Of a stretch of DNA of 64,000 nucleotides, positions 36,301-48,419 are shown piece after piece. The notes under the pieces are model-generated. The model was not told the origin of the DNA and searched no databases. It worked only from the letters and a program-made list of their open reading frames with translations. The stretch spans positions 6,562,006 to 6,626,005 of the forward strand of contig CM029626.1 in assembly GCA_017311315.1 (NCBI GenBank), in the 5' to 3' direction. The position numbers and the translations under genes were made by a program. Each line of letters begins with the position of its first letter. Position 1 is the stretch's first letter. Source of the stretch: Dendrocalamus latiflorus. Taxonomy: Eukaryota; Streptophyta; Magnoliopsida; Poales; Poaceae.

Positions 36301-36490
36301 TTAATTCTATAAAAATAAATTGCTTAAATGTAAATTGAGCATAAAAAACAAACCACAATTGACATGGTTGCTTTTACCGTGATGTTCGGAAACTTGCCGG
36401 TCTCTCTTAGTCCACGTTGAGATTAGCCCAAATGAATTAGACCAACTCCATGAATTAAGCCGAAACACTTCAATACACTAGTGATAGCTC
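33304..36490. other. Intergenic, unassigned
   Basis: AT-rich DNA with no frame I can assign. A 73-codon minus-strand frame at 33706-33927 (MASTNNAGRVVKGYAKRLQM...) has an ATG and a fairly gene-like composition, but no known motif and no evident continuation. CATG repeats near 35783-35800 are a short microsatellite. Confidence 0.3.
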
Positions 36491-36499
36491 TTTTCCGCT

Positions 36500-38260
36500 C
36501 CGGATAGATGAGTTCCAACCCTTCTCAACTTTGCCGGGTCTTCTCACAATCATCTTTGAGAAAATCACCGCACACGATGCCTCTAAGACCATCTAGGAGG
36601 CCGCAAACTTCAAGAGTAATAATTCAAGCCCCTCGCTTGACTTTCATCACGTACAACGAATGCACAAGTTCGATGAATACACAATCCACCTCTAAATGCA
36701 ACACATGCAATTTAGAGCCTTCCTCCCTACTCACAAAGTACAACACATGCACAATTGAGAAGAGGACTCATACTAACTCAAAGGAGTGAAATGAAGTGCC
36801 AAAAATTATCCTCCAACCAGCCACAAGGGGGTATATATACCCCACACCTTGGAACTAGCTGTTGGGACAGAAAAACAGGATTTCCGGAAGTACCACAGGC
36901 AAACGACCAGGACCTTCACTTCCCTCAGCAATGCTCAGAAAACTAACCATTGCAGGCAAATCTAGTAGTTCTATCATGCAAAGTCCGGTACTATCGATCA
37001 CCAAAAGTACCGCAGCACTCGTGCAGAACTACCGATTTCCTCGGGGACGAGAATACTCCATACAGGTGTCTCTCTGGAAAAAACATACCGCCACACAAGC
37101 CGGATGTTTCACAATCAAAAGTGTTGCTCACACAGAGCCGGTAGTACCACCCGCTGATCAGACTGCTCAAATAGAGCTGTTCAAAAGTATCGATTATCGA
37201 CTAAACTGGTCACTGACTACATCAGATGGTTCGACCACTCAGATCTCCGACCACATTGTCCGGTTTGACCACACAGGTCTCCGACTATACTAGTCTCCGA
37301 CCATATTGGTTTCGACCGCTCAGGTCTCAACCACGTCATTCTTCGATCACACAGATCTCCGACCACCACGTCGATCTTCGACCATGTTGTATCAATCACA
37401 TCAGGTTGAACACGTCAATTACGATCACACAGGTCTCGACCACGCTGATCTTCGATCACACAGATCTCGACCACATCGGTTCTGACCGTCTTGGTTCGAC
37501 CACGTCGATTCCGACCGTCTTGGTTCAACCACGCTAGTCTTCAATCACACAGATATTGATCACGTTGGTTTGATAACACTGGTTTACATCACACAAATCT
37601 CGGCCACATCGGTTTTGGCCACATTTGTTTTGACCACTTCGATCTTAGACCACGTCGATCTTCGACCACGCAGGTCGTCGACCACATCAATCTTCAACCT
37701 TGTCGATTCAACTACGTCGGCTTCGACCATGCTGGTTCCCGACCACATTGATCTTTAACCACACAGGTCTTCGACCACATTGGTTTGACCTCAATGGTTC
37801 TCAACCACACAGGTCTTCTGACCACCAACAGACGCGGTAGTTCTATGATTACAACGCCGGTAGTTTCGACTAGCGGTAGTATCACATAATACACTTCGGT
37901 AGTTCTGTTTTCCCTGAGAAGTGCATATACTTCAACAGATTTTGTGAAACACATTTGCAAACTACAGTATCATGCACGCAAGGATTATCCAGTTGCAAAC
38001 ACATCTCCTCCTACCCTGCCCATCGCCCCAGTCGCCGCCCACCAACAGGCCACCGCCTCCTCCCGATGTCTTTCTATGCCCTGGGGGAAGGATGAACCCA
38101 TAGCGGGGGAGACGGATTCGATGGCGAATGAGAGTGAGGGGATGATGATGGCGAGGAGGGATGGAGCGACGGACAGAAGCGAGAGGGAGCACGAGAGGGA
38201 GGGAGCGGTGGGGGAGGGAGGGAGACGAATGGTATATCGTCGAACGGTATACCGCTAGGT
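36500..38260. other. Probable LTR-like non-coding repeat containing a 16-bp minisatellite
   Basis: The stretch contains a palindromic TATA region (GGGTATATATACCCC near 36828), recurrent CGGTAGT/AGTACCG phrases on both sides of the minisatellite, and no coding. This is the texture of a long gypsy-type LTR, but I found no paired ends or target duplication. Confidence 0.4.
37214..37825. repeat. Degenerate 16-bp minisatellite, about 38 units
   Basis: Consecutive imperfect copies of CGACCACAYNGGTCTT, mostly 16 bp with some 13-15-bp units, clearest at 37640-37815 where CGACCAC recurs every 16 bp. Two alternating types, ACACAGGTCT and ACATTGGTTT, suggest a 32-bp higher-order unit. Open frames across it are artefacts. 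Confidence 0.8.
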
Positions 38261-38773
38261 AGTTTTTCTCTTACCAAAATTGGTCTTCCTACTTGTGCTA
38301 AAATTTGGTTAGAAAACGAGACTATGGCAGGTGGGTAATATTATTGTTAAGCAAGTGTACCATGTCACAATTGTGGCGATGAGCCGATTGCTAGACACGA
38401 GTAGTCAGCCTTGTCTAAGTAAGTGTTATGAAATGAGAACTCGGTGGGCTCACTCCGTAAATTAAGGACTCCTTGTCGACGAGTAGCACTTTAAGCGGGG
38501 GGACGGTATGGTAACATTGAAAAATATGCAGATGAGGGAGCGGGCGAGGGGGGACGACACGAACATAACAACATTAGTGCGGACGAAGAAGCGCACAAGG
38601 ACACGGACAGAGTGACAATTGTGTGTAGGACACAGCGAAAAAGAAAAGATAGCAGCAACGGGTCGGCATATGTATGAAGGACATAGATCAGACACTGCAA
38701 AAGATGTCTGAGCATCGTTAATTTCGTAATTAAATTAACATGAATTAACGTGACAAATTTAGAACACATAAAT

Positions 38774-39015
38774 TTCCCAAAAAACTACACAATTACGATG
38801 ACTATGTTGGGAGGCTTCACATAAAATTTTGTAATTTTTGGAACTTATTTGCTATATGTAACAACTCCTACAAATATCAAAATCTTATGAATTTTTGAGC
38901 AATATTCACAGAGGATAAAATTACCAAAAAATTATACAGTTAAGTACGTTATGTCAAGAGATTGTACATAAAATTTCATAGTTTTTTGAGCTTATTTGCT
39001 AAATTTAAAATTTTG
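38774..39015. repeat. Diverged direct repeat of about 85 bp, two copies
   Basis: CCAAAAAACTACACAATTAC...GAACTTATTTGCTATATGT near 38775 recurs in altered form as CCAAAAAATTATACAGTTAA...GAGCTTATTTGCTAAATTT near 38930. AT-rich, non-coding. Confidence 0.55.
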
Positions 39016-39450
39016 AACAAATAATATGTAAAAAAATAGGGCAGTTAATTAAGCAAGCTAATCAGCCGGTTTAATCACCTGTTGTCTGGCCATGGGGCGG
39101 CAGGCAGTTGCCGTCTGGTGTGGGGCGGCAGGCTGCCATCCGGTGGTGAAACGGCAGGGCCTATGTATCCGCCCTCTAGCGTTGCCTATATGATGGTAGG
39201 GCAAAAATACCATATTTGTTAATCAATAGATATATTATTATTTTTGTAAATACAGATGCAGTGCATATCAAATATGCCAAAAACTCCCCTTCCCACGATG
39301 ATAATCTATACAGGTAGTACTACGGCCCGAGGTCAAAGTGTCGGGGCGGCACATGGCGGATGCATGGGCGCCTGCACGGCTGCACGAGGGATGCCTCCGG
39401 GCGGTGCATGGCGCCCGAAGACAGCGACGTACGCCAGCCGCGGGCTCGCT

Positions 39451-40839
39451 CTACAACGACGGCCAGTGGCTCCGGGCGCTGCAGAGCCACGTGAGAACGA
39501 CGGCCGCGAGATGAGCGAGGGGACTCGGCGCCGACAGCGAGGCGCGGCTCGACGCGTAGCTGCCGTGGTCGCCGCCGAGGAAGGAGACCGTGTCGTTTGT
39601 AAGAGGCAGGCCCGGCGACGGGTTCGTGCCGCCGACGGATGACTTGAGGCTGCAGCAGATCAGAGAGTTTTCAAAGGCAGTTAGTAGATTGGCAACGTAC
39701 GTTATATTAGTAGGTGTAGGTAATGAGTTGGACACTTAGGACGTGACACGATCTGTTGGTGCCGACTTGTGTCGTTTACTGTACCGGCTAACCACATTCG
39801 TAAGGTTATGGACTTTTGTGGCACAAAACGTTAAGCCCACAATTAATCATGTGCCACGAACATGCATGCATGATCACTGGTCAACCATCCAGTCATGCAG
39901 CGATTCACGTTCAGATAAATGGTTTGCGTCTGCATGAACGGAACTATCCGATTCCAGAAGCATGTAGTGGTTGGTACACGAGACTAGCCGCAATGGAGTG
40001 AATCGACTCGATTACCTGGAGATGCTAGGGCAGAAGACGACGAGGTAATTGGCGGTGCCAGACGTGCAGGTGAAGGTGGAGGTGGCGTCGTCGAAGGCGT
40101 AGCTGTAGGCGCGCGGGCACGCGTTCTTGAAGAACTGCGAATAGGCCGACGGCTGGCACGTCGTCGGGCTGCTGTAGGCGCCGCTGCAGCAGTCCTCGGG
40201 CCGCCCGAACGCCTCGCACGCGCTCTTGCAGGCGATGCCGGAGCCGTCGGCGCCCGCCACCTTCAGGTCCGCGGGGCACGGCCCGTTCAGGTCCACCAGG
40301 CAGCCTGTGGCGCCGCAGCTCGCGTCGGCGCCGCCCTGCGGCACCACGACCATCGGCAGGTTCGAGCCGTCCACGAGGCTCACGTCGTAGAAGTCGTTGC
40401 CGCCCGTGCCGGCGAGGGTGAACTCCGCGAGCGTCGTGGGCGGCGCCGCGCCGCCGCCCGCGCACTCCACGGTCCCCGAGCCGCAGTCGCCGGTAGCGCA
40501 GGCGAACCGGCCGGATGCCTGGTCGGCAGCGCAGAGCACCCGGCCCCATATGCGGCCGGACCACGAACCCGGCGCTTCCACGGCGCGCGACTCCCCCGGC
40601 GCCAGCGCGAAGCCCGTGGTGGCCAGCGGCGGCGTGCCGGCGCTCGACAGGAGCCCCGGCCACACCGTGTAGGCGCAGGAGTTGGTCAGCGTGAACGTCG
40701 TGCACAATGCCCCTGCGCAACCAATCAAAACGTCGTAAACATGCTACATTGCACGTGCAAAAGCAACTGACCAACGATACGCACCTGAGAAGAGCAAGGC
40801 CAGAAGGAGAGAGATGGAGAGCAGCAGGTGAGTAGCCAT
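39451..40839 (-). CDS. Thaumatin-like protein (PR-5 family) with GPI-type tail, second copy
   Basis: Exons on the minus strand: 40839-40785, 40712-40016 and 39649-39451 (951 nt, 316 residues). Introns are 72 and 366 bp with GT...AG ends. Exon 1 is 55 nt and intron phases are 1 and 2, exactly as in the gene at 17929-20029. A signal peptide (MATHLLLSISLLLALLFSG) precedes a thaumatin domain with the signature GRFACATGDCGSGTVEC, the DFYDVSLVDGSNLPM block and the usual 16 cysteines. A 17th cysteine lies at the signal-peptide junction (ALCTTF) and may be removed. Exon 3 gives a Ser/Gly/Pro linker and a hydrophobic segment (HLAAVVLTWLC) ending WPSL, consistent with GPI attachment. If intron 2 were retained, a TAA at 40012 would end the protein just after the last cysteine, yielding a tail-less secreted form. 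Confidence 0.9.
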
Positions 40840-40950
40840 TGCAGCAAGCTAGATCAGAAGTGGAGGTTGCTCAGTGTATGCGTTTCTTGATGATTTCGGT
40901 TGGAGTTTGGGGCGATGCGATGCGATGCGCGGGCGCAATCATGTGCCGAC

Positions 40951-40956
40951 TTTATA
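40951..40956 (-). promoter_or_regulatory. TATA box of the second thaumatin-like gene
   Basis: CTCTTATAAAGTCGGC on the minus strand, about 112 bp upstream of the ATG at 40839, a normal spacing for a short plant 5' UTR. Confidence 0.6.
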
Positions 40957-41199
40957 AGAGAGCGGACGGAGAGGAGGGGGTTGGACTTGAGCCAGCCTCG
41001 TGATGGGCGGTGGTGCGCGCAGCAGCGGCAGTGTGTGCGGCCAACTGAACAGGTCTCTCTCGCGCGCGCGGTCTCGCCCGTGGGCTGTGGCTCCTCTGGC
41101 ACTGCCGTTGATGCAGCTAGCTCACCGTTGGAGTTTACAGAGCCAAACACTTCATTAATCACCGAGGCTCGTCCCACTAACTTGCAGTTTTACCATGTT

Positions 41200-44100
41200 T
41201 AGTTCACGTTAGAATGTCACCTGCTCGTCTCTACAGGATTACAGTATAGCTTGAAGCAAATGCTTTGAACCAGGAGGGGAGAGAGGAGAGGAGAGGAGCC
41301 CCAAAATTGTGAATCTAGAGGAGATGCGCGCTGTGGTGGTGGGGTGGGGGGTTGCAGAGACATTCGTCACCCCTCCCAGGACTGACGGACGCCAAGCGGG
41401 ATTCGCGGTGAAGAATCTCACTGGCCTCTCCGAGCTCGCTGCCAACTGTGAACTGCGTGCGCAGCGCATATGCATTCTCAAATCTCAAGTCAAAATTTGA
41501 CCCCATATCTCCCTGCAATCACGACCTGTTCCTTTGTATACAGTACACCGATATTTTGTGGAGAGTGACTATTGCAGGGACTGTTTTTTCTCTGTCTCTT
41601 CGGTCACTTTTTACACTATAATTTTAGATAATTAAAAATATAATTTTAAAAGAAGATGAATTAGTACACTGGAATTTTAGATATCTGAGTAATGAAAAAT
41701 TTCAGTCTACTCTGCGATACCAAAACCGTTTTTTGTGACATTTGGTGCAGGACATTAAATTTTTTTACGGAGTGAGGAACAGGGGACGGCCATGGATGGC
41801 CTCAGGAGTCAGGCCAAGCTCAACGCCGGCAAGAGGGACCACGGAGGCGGCCAGCAAGTGCTGAAACGAGACGCGGTGGCCATGGAAAATCTCTGGGTGG
41901 CGGCGGTCACGAGACAGCCTACGGCGGTGGCAGCTGCGTGCGATGGCGGATGCTAAACGGTGGTCGATCCTAAAAATTAAGCGCGTCACAAGCTTCTACG
42001 GGGCATAGGGGTTCTGGGGGCAACACGTGAGGTGCTCTAAGCGTGGCCGTCCATGGCGACCGATGCCTGGGACGAAGACATGGCGGTGAGGCGGCGCTAC
42101 GGTGCTCCTCCAATTTGGTTGTCTAGCCACATCGCCGGCACCGCCCCACCTTCGATCTGCGGCGATGGATGACGACGACACACCCGCCGATGCTTGCACG
42201 TCGGCCTCCTCCCAGCTCCCGGTCGCCTCCGCGCCCATCAGCCTCCTCACGCTGGTGCTCCGATCGAGAAGCCCGCAGCCTCCCCCAACCTCGGCAAGGG
42301 CGCTCCGATCCAGAAGCCCGCGGCCTCCCCCAACCTCGGCAAGTGCGGGTGGAAGTGGGTATTGGTGGTGGTCACCGGTGAGCTCACCGAGGGCAGAGGA
42401 AGGAAGCTCACCGGCGCCGAGCCCGGCCCGTGCCTCCCATGGCAGCCCATCTCGCTCTCTGCTTCGTGCGCAAGAACGAAGATGCATGCGGTTGGACGGT
42501 TGGATCCAAGTCCAGACTACTTGATTCGACCGCATCAGATAGTTGCAAGCGGCACCGGAAGTTATGTTGAAACTTTTTTCTCTCGTCCAGCCAAAATCCT
42601 ATTTTGATGTTCTCAATATGTTTATGCAAATAACCACGATTCTACGGTGTGTTTCAGCAAAAAAAAAAACCGGTATCCTAGAATATATGTCATGAAATAC
42701 TGATGTCCTGTAGCAATTTTTACCTAATACTCTTGTTCCATCTTACAACTCCGATCGATGCAATTATTATGCGCCATCTTTGTTTTTTCTCAGTAAGTTC
42801 ATGGACTGGTCATTACAAATTACAATATAATTATATGGGAGGGAGGGATTATAACACCGACTGATTGGTTACTCCCATGAGTTCCTGTGCGCTTGTGAAA
42901 TGTCCTAGTCCAACGCTGTTAAAAAGTACTAGCACTGATGAACCCCAGGTAGTACTAGTTTAATTGGCCGAAATTTGTCTGGTTGCCAGTGAGTTCAGAT
43001 GGACGGCTCACCTCACCTGGTTACGAGGGCTGTGTGTGGATGGGGATATATGCCGTCGACAGAGTGAACCAACCGTACAAATTTATCAGCAGCACTGCTT
43101 AGTGCTAACCACTGCCTGACAGGATAGATAGACAATTGCGAGATTCTACTGCTATATTCAGAATTTCCTGTAGTCAACTGTGTGCTCGCATCAGTTGGAT
43201 CGATTGGTTTTGTCTGAATCTTGAAACTCCTTTGAAGAGGAATTCCACTGTTAACTTGAGCCACTGCTACACTAACATTCTTAAACAACTCCGATCTCCG
43301 AATGCTCGGAGGCCCACCTTAGAGACCCAATGAGCAGAGTCCGGGCTGCAGGGCCTATACATTCTCTCCTAGACTTAAGGTAGACCCAATTCATTCTTAC
43401 GGAGAAGTAAATGGGCTCAGTGGCACCAACTAGAGACAGGACACTTGGGACGCAGTTTTGGGCCATCGGCAACCCAGTTACCCAGACCTACCTCTCTGAC
43501 ATACGGGCAAGAACAAGATAAGAAGGTAATCTAGAAAAGGAATGAGGACCATAGAGATAAAGTAGTCATCAAAATGATTCATCTGACGAAAACTTTGGTA
43601 TCAAGACGAATTATAATAAAAAGATGTTATCATAGCTGTGTGAATCCTCCCAAGAACAAGGAGGTATTATCATAGCTCTGTGAATCCTCCCAAGAACAAG
43701 AACCATGTTTACATTACAGGCCTTACAACCACTTTAAAACAAAAAATTGGCACCACTAAAAAACAATAATGGTATGATGACCAAACTCGAAGAAACATGA
43801 TTTAAAATTGCTGTAGGCACGTCGACCTTTTACCAACCTGCTCTGTTCACATTTTATCAACGCACTGAATAATCAAATGCAGCCAAACTGAACTACCAGC
43901 TTAACACACGAAGCCAATCAATTCATCGGCACCAACTAATCCGCAAGCCAATCGTGTTGTTTCCCACCGCAACAGCCATACGCACATCACTAGGCAAGAA
44001 AAGATAAGAAAAGCTTCAGTGATGCAGGCTATGACAGACCACACACAAGAGATAAGACTGAATTTACGCCAGAACCTATTCAACCATGTTCAGATAAATT

Positions 44101-45660
44101 TACAGCACAAGTGGACCACACCAACATGACTATATGGCGACAGTTCTAGTGGTACCGCAAAATCACGAAACATACCACGTATCTGCCCTGCGGAGAAAGT
44201 AAAAAAAGTGCCCCACATGGTGATCACACCACCTGCACATTCATTTCCTGGCTGCTGCAAACTGCAAATTGAGTTAACTCGTATATAGGAAGGGCAGTTG
44301 GCAATGTTCTTTTTACCTCCCTCGCTCATTTAGACTTTAGTTTTTAGTTTTTTTAAATTTTATCTTTTTCTGAACTTTTGGGTTTTTTAGTCTTTTTAAT
44401 TTTTCTTTTTTAATATTCTTTTGTATTGTCCGTAATAGAATAAATTATTTTTCCATTTTTAAATTTAATTACGCTAAAAAACCACTAACGGCTGTAGTGT
44501 AAAATAAGCCAATTACAGTACCAAACAGTGAAAAATAAGCCGAAATGAACAGCAGGCTTTTGCCTGCTCTCAGTTGTCATTAGCCGAAAAGAACATACTC
44601 AACTTATTATGAGCAACAGACGGGAACCTGACCTGCCTGGTAAGAAAAAGAAATAAAGGGCTAAATTATGGAACAAGATTGAGATCCAGATAGGATGCAT
44701 GCACCAAAAGGATATCAAAACTCTGCGTACCTGAACATGGTTCATGCGCCAAACAGGTCCATGATAGGAAAACTACAAAAAGATTAGCTGCCCTGCCCTT
44801 TTTGTGATTTGTGAAGCTTTGGTCAAGGTGATAATTGATGACCTCAGGTCACATCACAAGAGAACTGAGTACGTTTTGTTTGAACTTTTGGAAGGTAGCA
44901 ACACCAACTAGGTGCTTAGCTAGGTAACTAGGTTACAATATATCCAGATGGAAGTTCTGAAGCAAAATTGCTGTTATAGTTCTGCATATGGAAAGCACAG
45001 GTGTATTACAAATCACAGAAACAGAATCATAATGCGGAGGATGTGAACCATGCAGGGACGCTGAAAGACTTTCTGAACCAAAAGCCACTTCTGCATAAGA
45101 TTCATTCAGCATTGTATCCAGATATCCACAATGCCAGAGTTACTCCAGCAATTAGCATACTCATAGAAACATGCTGGCTACAGACCTATAGGTTATTGAA
45201 ATAAGATTAACCACCTCAGACAAAGAGTGTTACATAAAGAGGGAAAACAAGACACATTACTAAAGATACGCTGCAAAGAAGATAAGTAGATCAAACATGT
45301 ACATGGGATGTTGAATATTTATATAGTAGAACGTTAACCTCTGTTGCAGTTGACTGGCAACATGATTAGAACCTGTAATTGCACCTCAAGCATAAAAAAA
45401 TAATTGATGAAGTGCGCAGTCATCAACTGAACAATGGAACATAATTGGCAAACTTCAGTGCTACTTACAAGAAACAGTCAAGTAAACCATGAGGTCATGT
45501 GAAGAAAAAAGTAAGGCTCTTGAATTTAAAAAAATTTCTCTGATAGATGAGTGAAATTTAATATACACGATACATCATTAGGCCAAAGAGAGAACAAGAT
45601 GCTAATCTCCCCAAACTATACCACCAACAAGAGCAACTCAAGTTCTGAACATCCAAGTCT
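41200..45660. other. Intergenic, unassigned; small duplications
   Basis: No gene identified. A GC-rich patch at 42000-42480 carries a 45-bp direct duplication (GCTCCGATC at 42257 and 42302), read on the plus strand as a repeated 15-residue unit; no family is recognised. A 40-bp direct duplication (TTATCATAGCT at 43628 and 43668) lies further on. The rest is AT-rich. Confidence 0.35.
44330..44540. repeat. Dispersed AT-rich repeat, copy 3 (most diverged)
   Basis: Shares the T-rich start, a GTCCGTAATAGAATAA segment matching the others' TTATCCATGATGGGTTAA, and CTGTAGTGTAAAATAAGCC, with 20800-21440 and 26391-26645. Confidence 0.45.
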
Positions 45661-45664
45661 ACAA

Positions 45665-45684
45665 CCCCCCCCCCCCCCCCCCCC
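45665..45684. repeat. C20 homopolymer
   Basis: Twenty consecutive C on the plus strand, about 200 bp downstream of the ARO stop codon, perhaps within its 3' UTR (as a G run in the mRNA). Other long C runs occur at 49397-49410 and 49890-49906. Length is unreliable in sequencing. Confidence 0.8.
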
Positions 45685-45880
45685 AAGGACACCTGAAACA
45701 AAATTACCTCTCAGTATCAAGAACCCAACCAAAGATGTAACTTCAACAGCTTTTGTCTATGTTGGGGATCAAAAAAGTTTGGATAAATAGAAGCCACTCG
45801 ATGTATATACAGTACTTGTCCATTGCAAAGAAGAACGACTTTATATTCTTCTTCCATGCCTTTCCGCAAACACATGTGGT

Positions 45881-47800
45881 CTAATGGTAGCCTTTTGCAC
45901 CTCTGGACTGGTACAGTTCCAGCCTGATCTTTGCCTCTGGCAACAAGTTCTCGATTATTGGGTCTTGCATCATGTACGCTTGTTTGGAGGCCCATTCGAG
46001 CACCGTGAGGATCTCTGCTTGTGCCAACTCCTCGCTATCTGGGACATTGTGTGCAATGCAACATACAAGGATGAGTGCTGCAAGCTGAACCACCTGCTCA
46101 CTGAAATACACCAGCTGAACAAGATGCTTTGCGCCACCCGCATCGATGATCGCTTTAGAATGGTCAACGTGCAGGTAATTCTCTGTGCACGCAAACTTGG
46201 TCAGGGAAATAGCTGCCTCCCGAGAGACATCTGCTTCCCTCTCATCAAGAAGCTTCACCAATGGCCCAATGATCCGAGTCTCTGTTGCACGGAAGGTTCT
46301 GGACAAGCAGCCTAATGAGATGATGCACGGAATTAGGAGATCATCGTACTCAGCCTTCTCGACAACACGTAGGAGCTGGTCAACAACAGCACGGGCAGCA
46401 GGTGAGGTTGGCTTAAATGCTGACCGCCGCAGGTCGGAATTCTGCTCGGCAACACTGCAGATCTCCATGAGAGCCATTGCAGAATTGTATTGCACGTCAC
46501 CTTCACCTTTCTCAAGAAGAACTGCAAAGCAGAGAAGAGCCCTTGACTCCGTGATGCTCTTACAGATAGCTGCATTGCCCTTGGCAAGCTGCCACAACGC
46601 CTTAGCGGCATTGGCTTTCATGTATGCCTTTGTCTCAGGGTCCTCTAACTCCCTGCCCCTTGTACTTGTTCCTGACAATGACGCATTGTGCTGCTTCGTT
46701 GCAACAACACCACCATTACTGCCTATGCCCTTAGCGCTGCCCCCATTCGACTTCGCGGCCATGGTGGACTGAACCAAATTGTGCATCTCGTTCTTGCTCT
46801 GGGGAACGTGGCCATTTGGGTGCCTCATGGAGCTATGCTCCCCGGCATCCAGCAAGTCTGGGATCGCCACAGCACCGCTGCTGTTCTTTTTGTCCATCAC
46901 CACAGAATGTATGGACTTAGACGTCACGGCGTACTTGGAGTGCTCCTGCACCGTCTCGAAGGCGAGGTGGCCGACGAGCAACCGGATCACGTTGTGCTGC
47001 GCGAACGCGTCCTGGCACTTGGGGTGGTTCGCGGCCAGCTCCGAGACGGCCCAGGCCACCATGGCCTGCACCTTCATGGGTCCCTCCTTGAGCACCTTGG
47101 CGAAGGCCGAGCACGCCCCGGCGAGAATCATCTGCTCGACGCACTCCGGGTCGCGGCCAAGGAGCCCGATGGCCAGCGCGGCGTTCTCTTGCCCCTCGAG
47201 CCGGCCCTCCTTGACTAGCCTGAGAAGCGGCGGGACGCCGTCCTCCTCTATGATGAGCTTGGAGTACCTGTCATTGTCGCGCGCAAGGGAGACGAGGCTA
47301 GCGGCGGCGTCGGCACGGGCGTCGAGGTTGCCGGTGTAGAGCACGGCGATCTGCTCCCAGATTAGGAAGAGGATGGGCTCGTTCTGCGCGATGGGGGGCA
47401 GGCCGATGTGGGCGTCGAAGTCGTCGTCGTCGGTGGCGGAGGAGGAGACGCGGAGGAGCCATGAGAGGTCTCCGATGGAGTTGTCGAGCTGGTTGGTCAT
47501 CTTCTTGAAGGACCCCGCAGGGATGATGGTGAAGACGCGGCGGACGAGGCCGTGCGCGCGGCACTTGTCGACGAGCGCGATGGCCTTGTCGAGCGCCTTC
47601 TCGGTGTCGTCGAAGATGCGGCGGGCCGGGCGCTCGTAGAGGTCGGCGCGCGCGGCCTGGCGGAGCAGCGCGGCGAGGCGCTCGACCTTGGCCTTGAGAT
47701 CCATGCACTCCTGCCGAAACGTGTAGGCCTCGTCCGACCACTTGATCACCTGCTCCGCGAGCTGGATCGGCCGCGCCAGGATCTGCTTGAGGTCGTCCAT
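45881..47800 (-). CDS. ARO1: ARMADILLO REPEAT ONLY (ARO) protein, intronless
   Basis: A single exon of 640 codons (639 residues). The start is the ATG at 47800, the only ATG in the open stretch; the frame stays open upstream to 48058 without another. Length fits the plant ARO family (about 650 residues). The N-terminal ~110 residues (DDLKQILARPIQLAEQVIKW ... LVRRVFTIIPAGSFKKM) form the conserved ARO helical head. Armadillo repeats follow, for example DGVPPLLRLVKEGRLEGQE and QMILAGACSAFAKVLKEG, then a Ser/Asn-rich linker (about residues 310-385), then further repeats to the end (IIDAGGAKHLVQLVYF). Arabidopsis ARO proteins act in the cytoplasm and at the plasma membrane in polarised tip growth of pollen tubes and root hairs, with ROP GTPase signalling. 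Choice among ARO1-ARO4 is not certain from sequence alone. Confidence 0.92.
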   Translation of the reverse strand: MDDLKQILARPIQLAEQVIKWSDEAYTFRQECMDLKAKVERLAALLRQAARADLYERPARRIFDDTEKALDKAIALVDKCRAHGLVRRVFTIIPAGSFKKMTNQLDNSIGDLSWLLRVSSSATDDDDFDAHIGLPPIAQNEPILFLIWEQIAVLYTGNLDARADAAASLVSLARDNDRYSKLIIEEDGVPPLLRLVKEGRLEGQENAALAIGLLGRDPECVEQMILAGACSAFAKVLKEGPMKVQAMVAWAVSELAANHPKCQDAFAQHNVIRLLVGHLAFETVQEHSKYAVTSKSIHSVVMDKKNSSGAVAIPDLLDAGEHSSMRHPNGHVPQSKNEMHNLVQSTMAAKSNGGSAKGIGSNGGVVATKQHNASLSGTSTRGRELEDPETKAYMKANAAKALWQLAKGNAAICKSITESRALLCFAVLLEKGEGDVQYNSAMALMEICSVAEQNSDLRRSAFKPTSPAARAVVDQLLRVVEKAEYDDLLIPCIISLGCLSRTFRATETRIIGPLVKLLDEREADVSREAAISLTKFACTENYLHVDHSKAIIDAGGAKHLVQLVYFSEQVVQLAALILVCCIAHNVPDSEELAQAEILTVLEWASKQAYMMQDPIIENLLPEAKIRLELYQSRGAKGYH

Positions 47801-48419
47801 CCCGCCCGCCTCCGGCCTCCTTCCCCTCGCCGCGCCGGCACGGTCAACCGAATGGCGGCCTGCCCAAGCCGCAATGGGTGGACTATCCCGTCCGGCCTTC
47901 CTCCCTGCCTCCTCCGCAGGGTGGGAAATGGAGGAGAATTGGAGGAGGAGAGGAGGGAGGTGGTGGTGGTGGGGAGTAAATTTGGTATTGGTTCTGGTTT
48001 TTTTGGGTACTTGCGCCTGCGTGAGCTGGAAGGCGGAGGGAGCCGAGGACGGCAGCAACGGCCGTCTCGTCTCGGTGCGTGCGTTTCCGTGTGTGTTTTT
48101 TCGCGGTGTTTTGCGCTATATTTGCGGTGTTTTTCCGGCTCTCCGCTGTGCGGTGCGGTGCGGGGTCAATGCTCGGACGTTTTGGGCATGGGGGTGGTTG
48201 GCTTGGCTGGGCTAGCCTAGCTAGCGGCGACGTGCCGGGCGAGATTGTAAGGCGCGGCAACCACGTGGATGAGGCCGTGCTGCCCTGCCGCGTGGCCGTG
48301 GCCCGTGGGAATCGGCCGGCCGCTGATCTAATCATCAAAACCGTTCTCGGTAGTATGTTTTTGTTAAGCGTGTTTCTAGAGTACTTTATCATTCCTCTTT
48401 AGAAATGCTTGTCGATAAG

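Noticed and set aside
40025..40774. A 249-codon frame overlapping the second thaumatin-like gene
   Set aside because: Same reason: a composition-driven shadow of exon 2.
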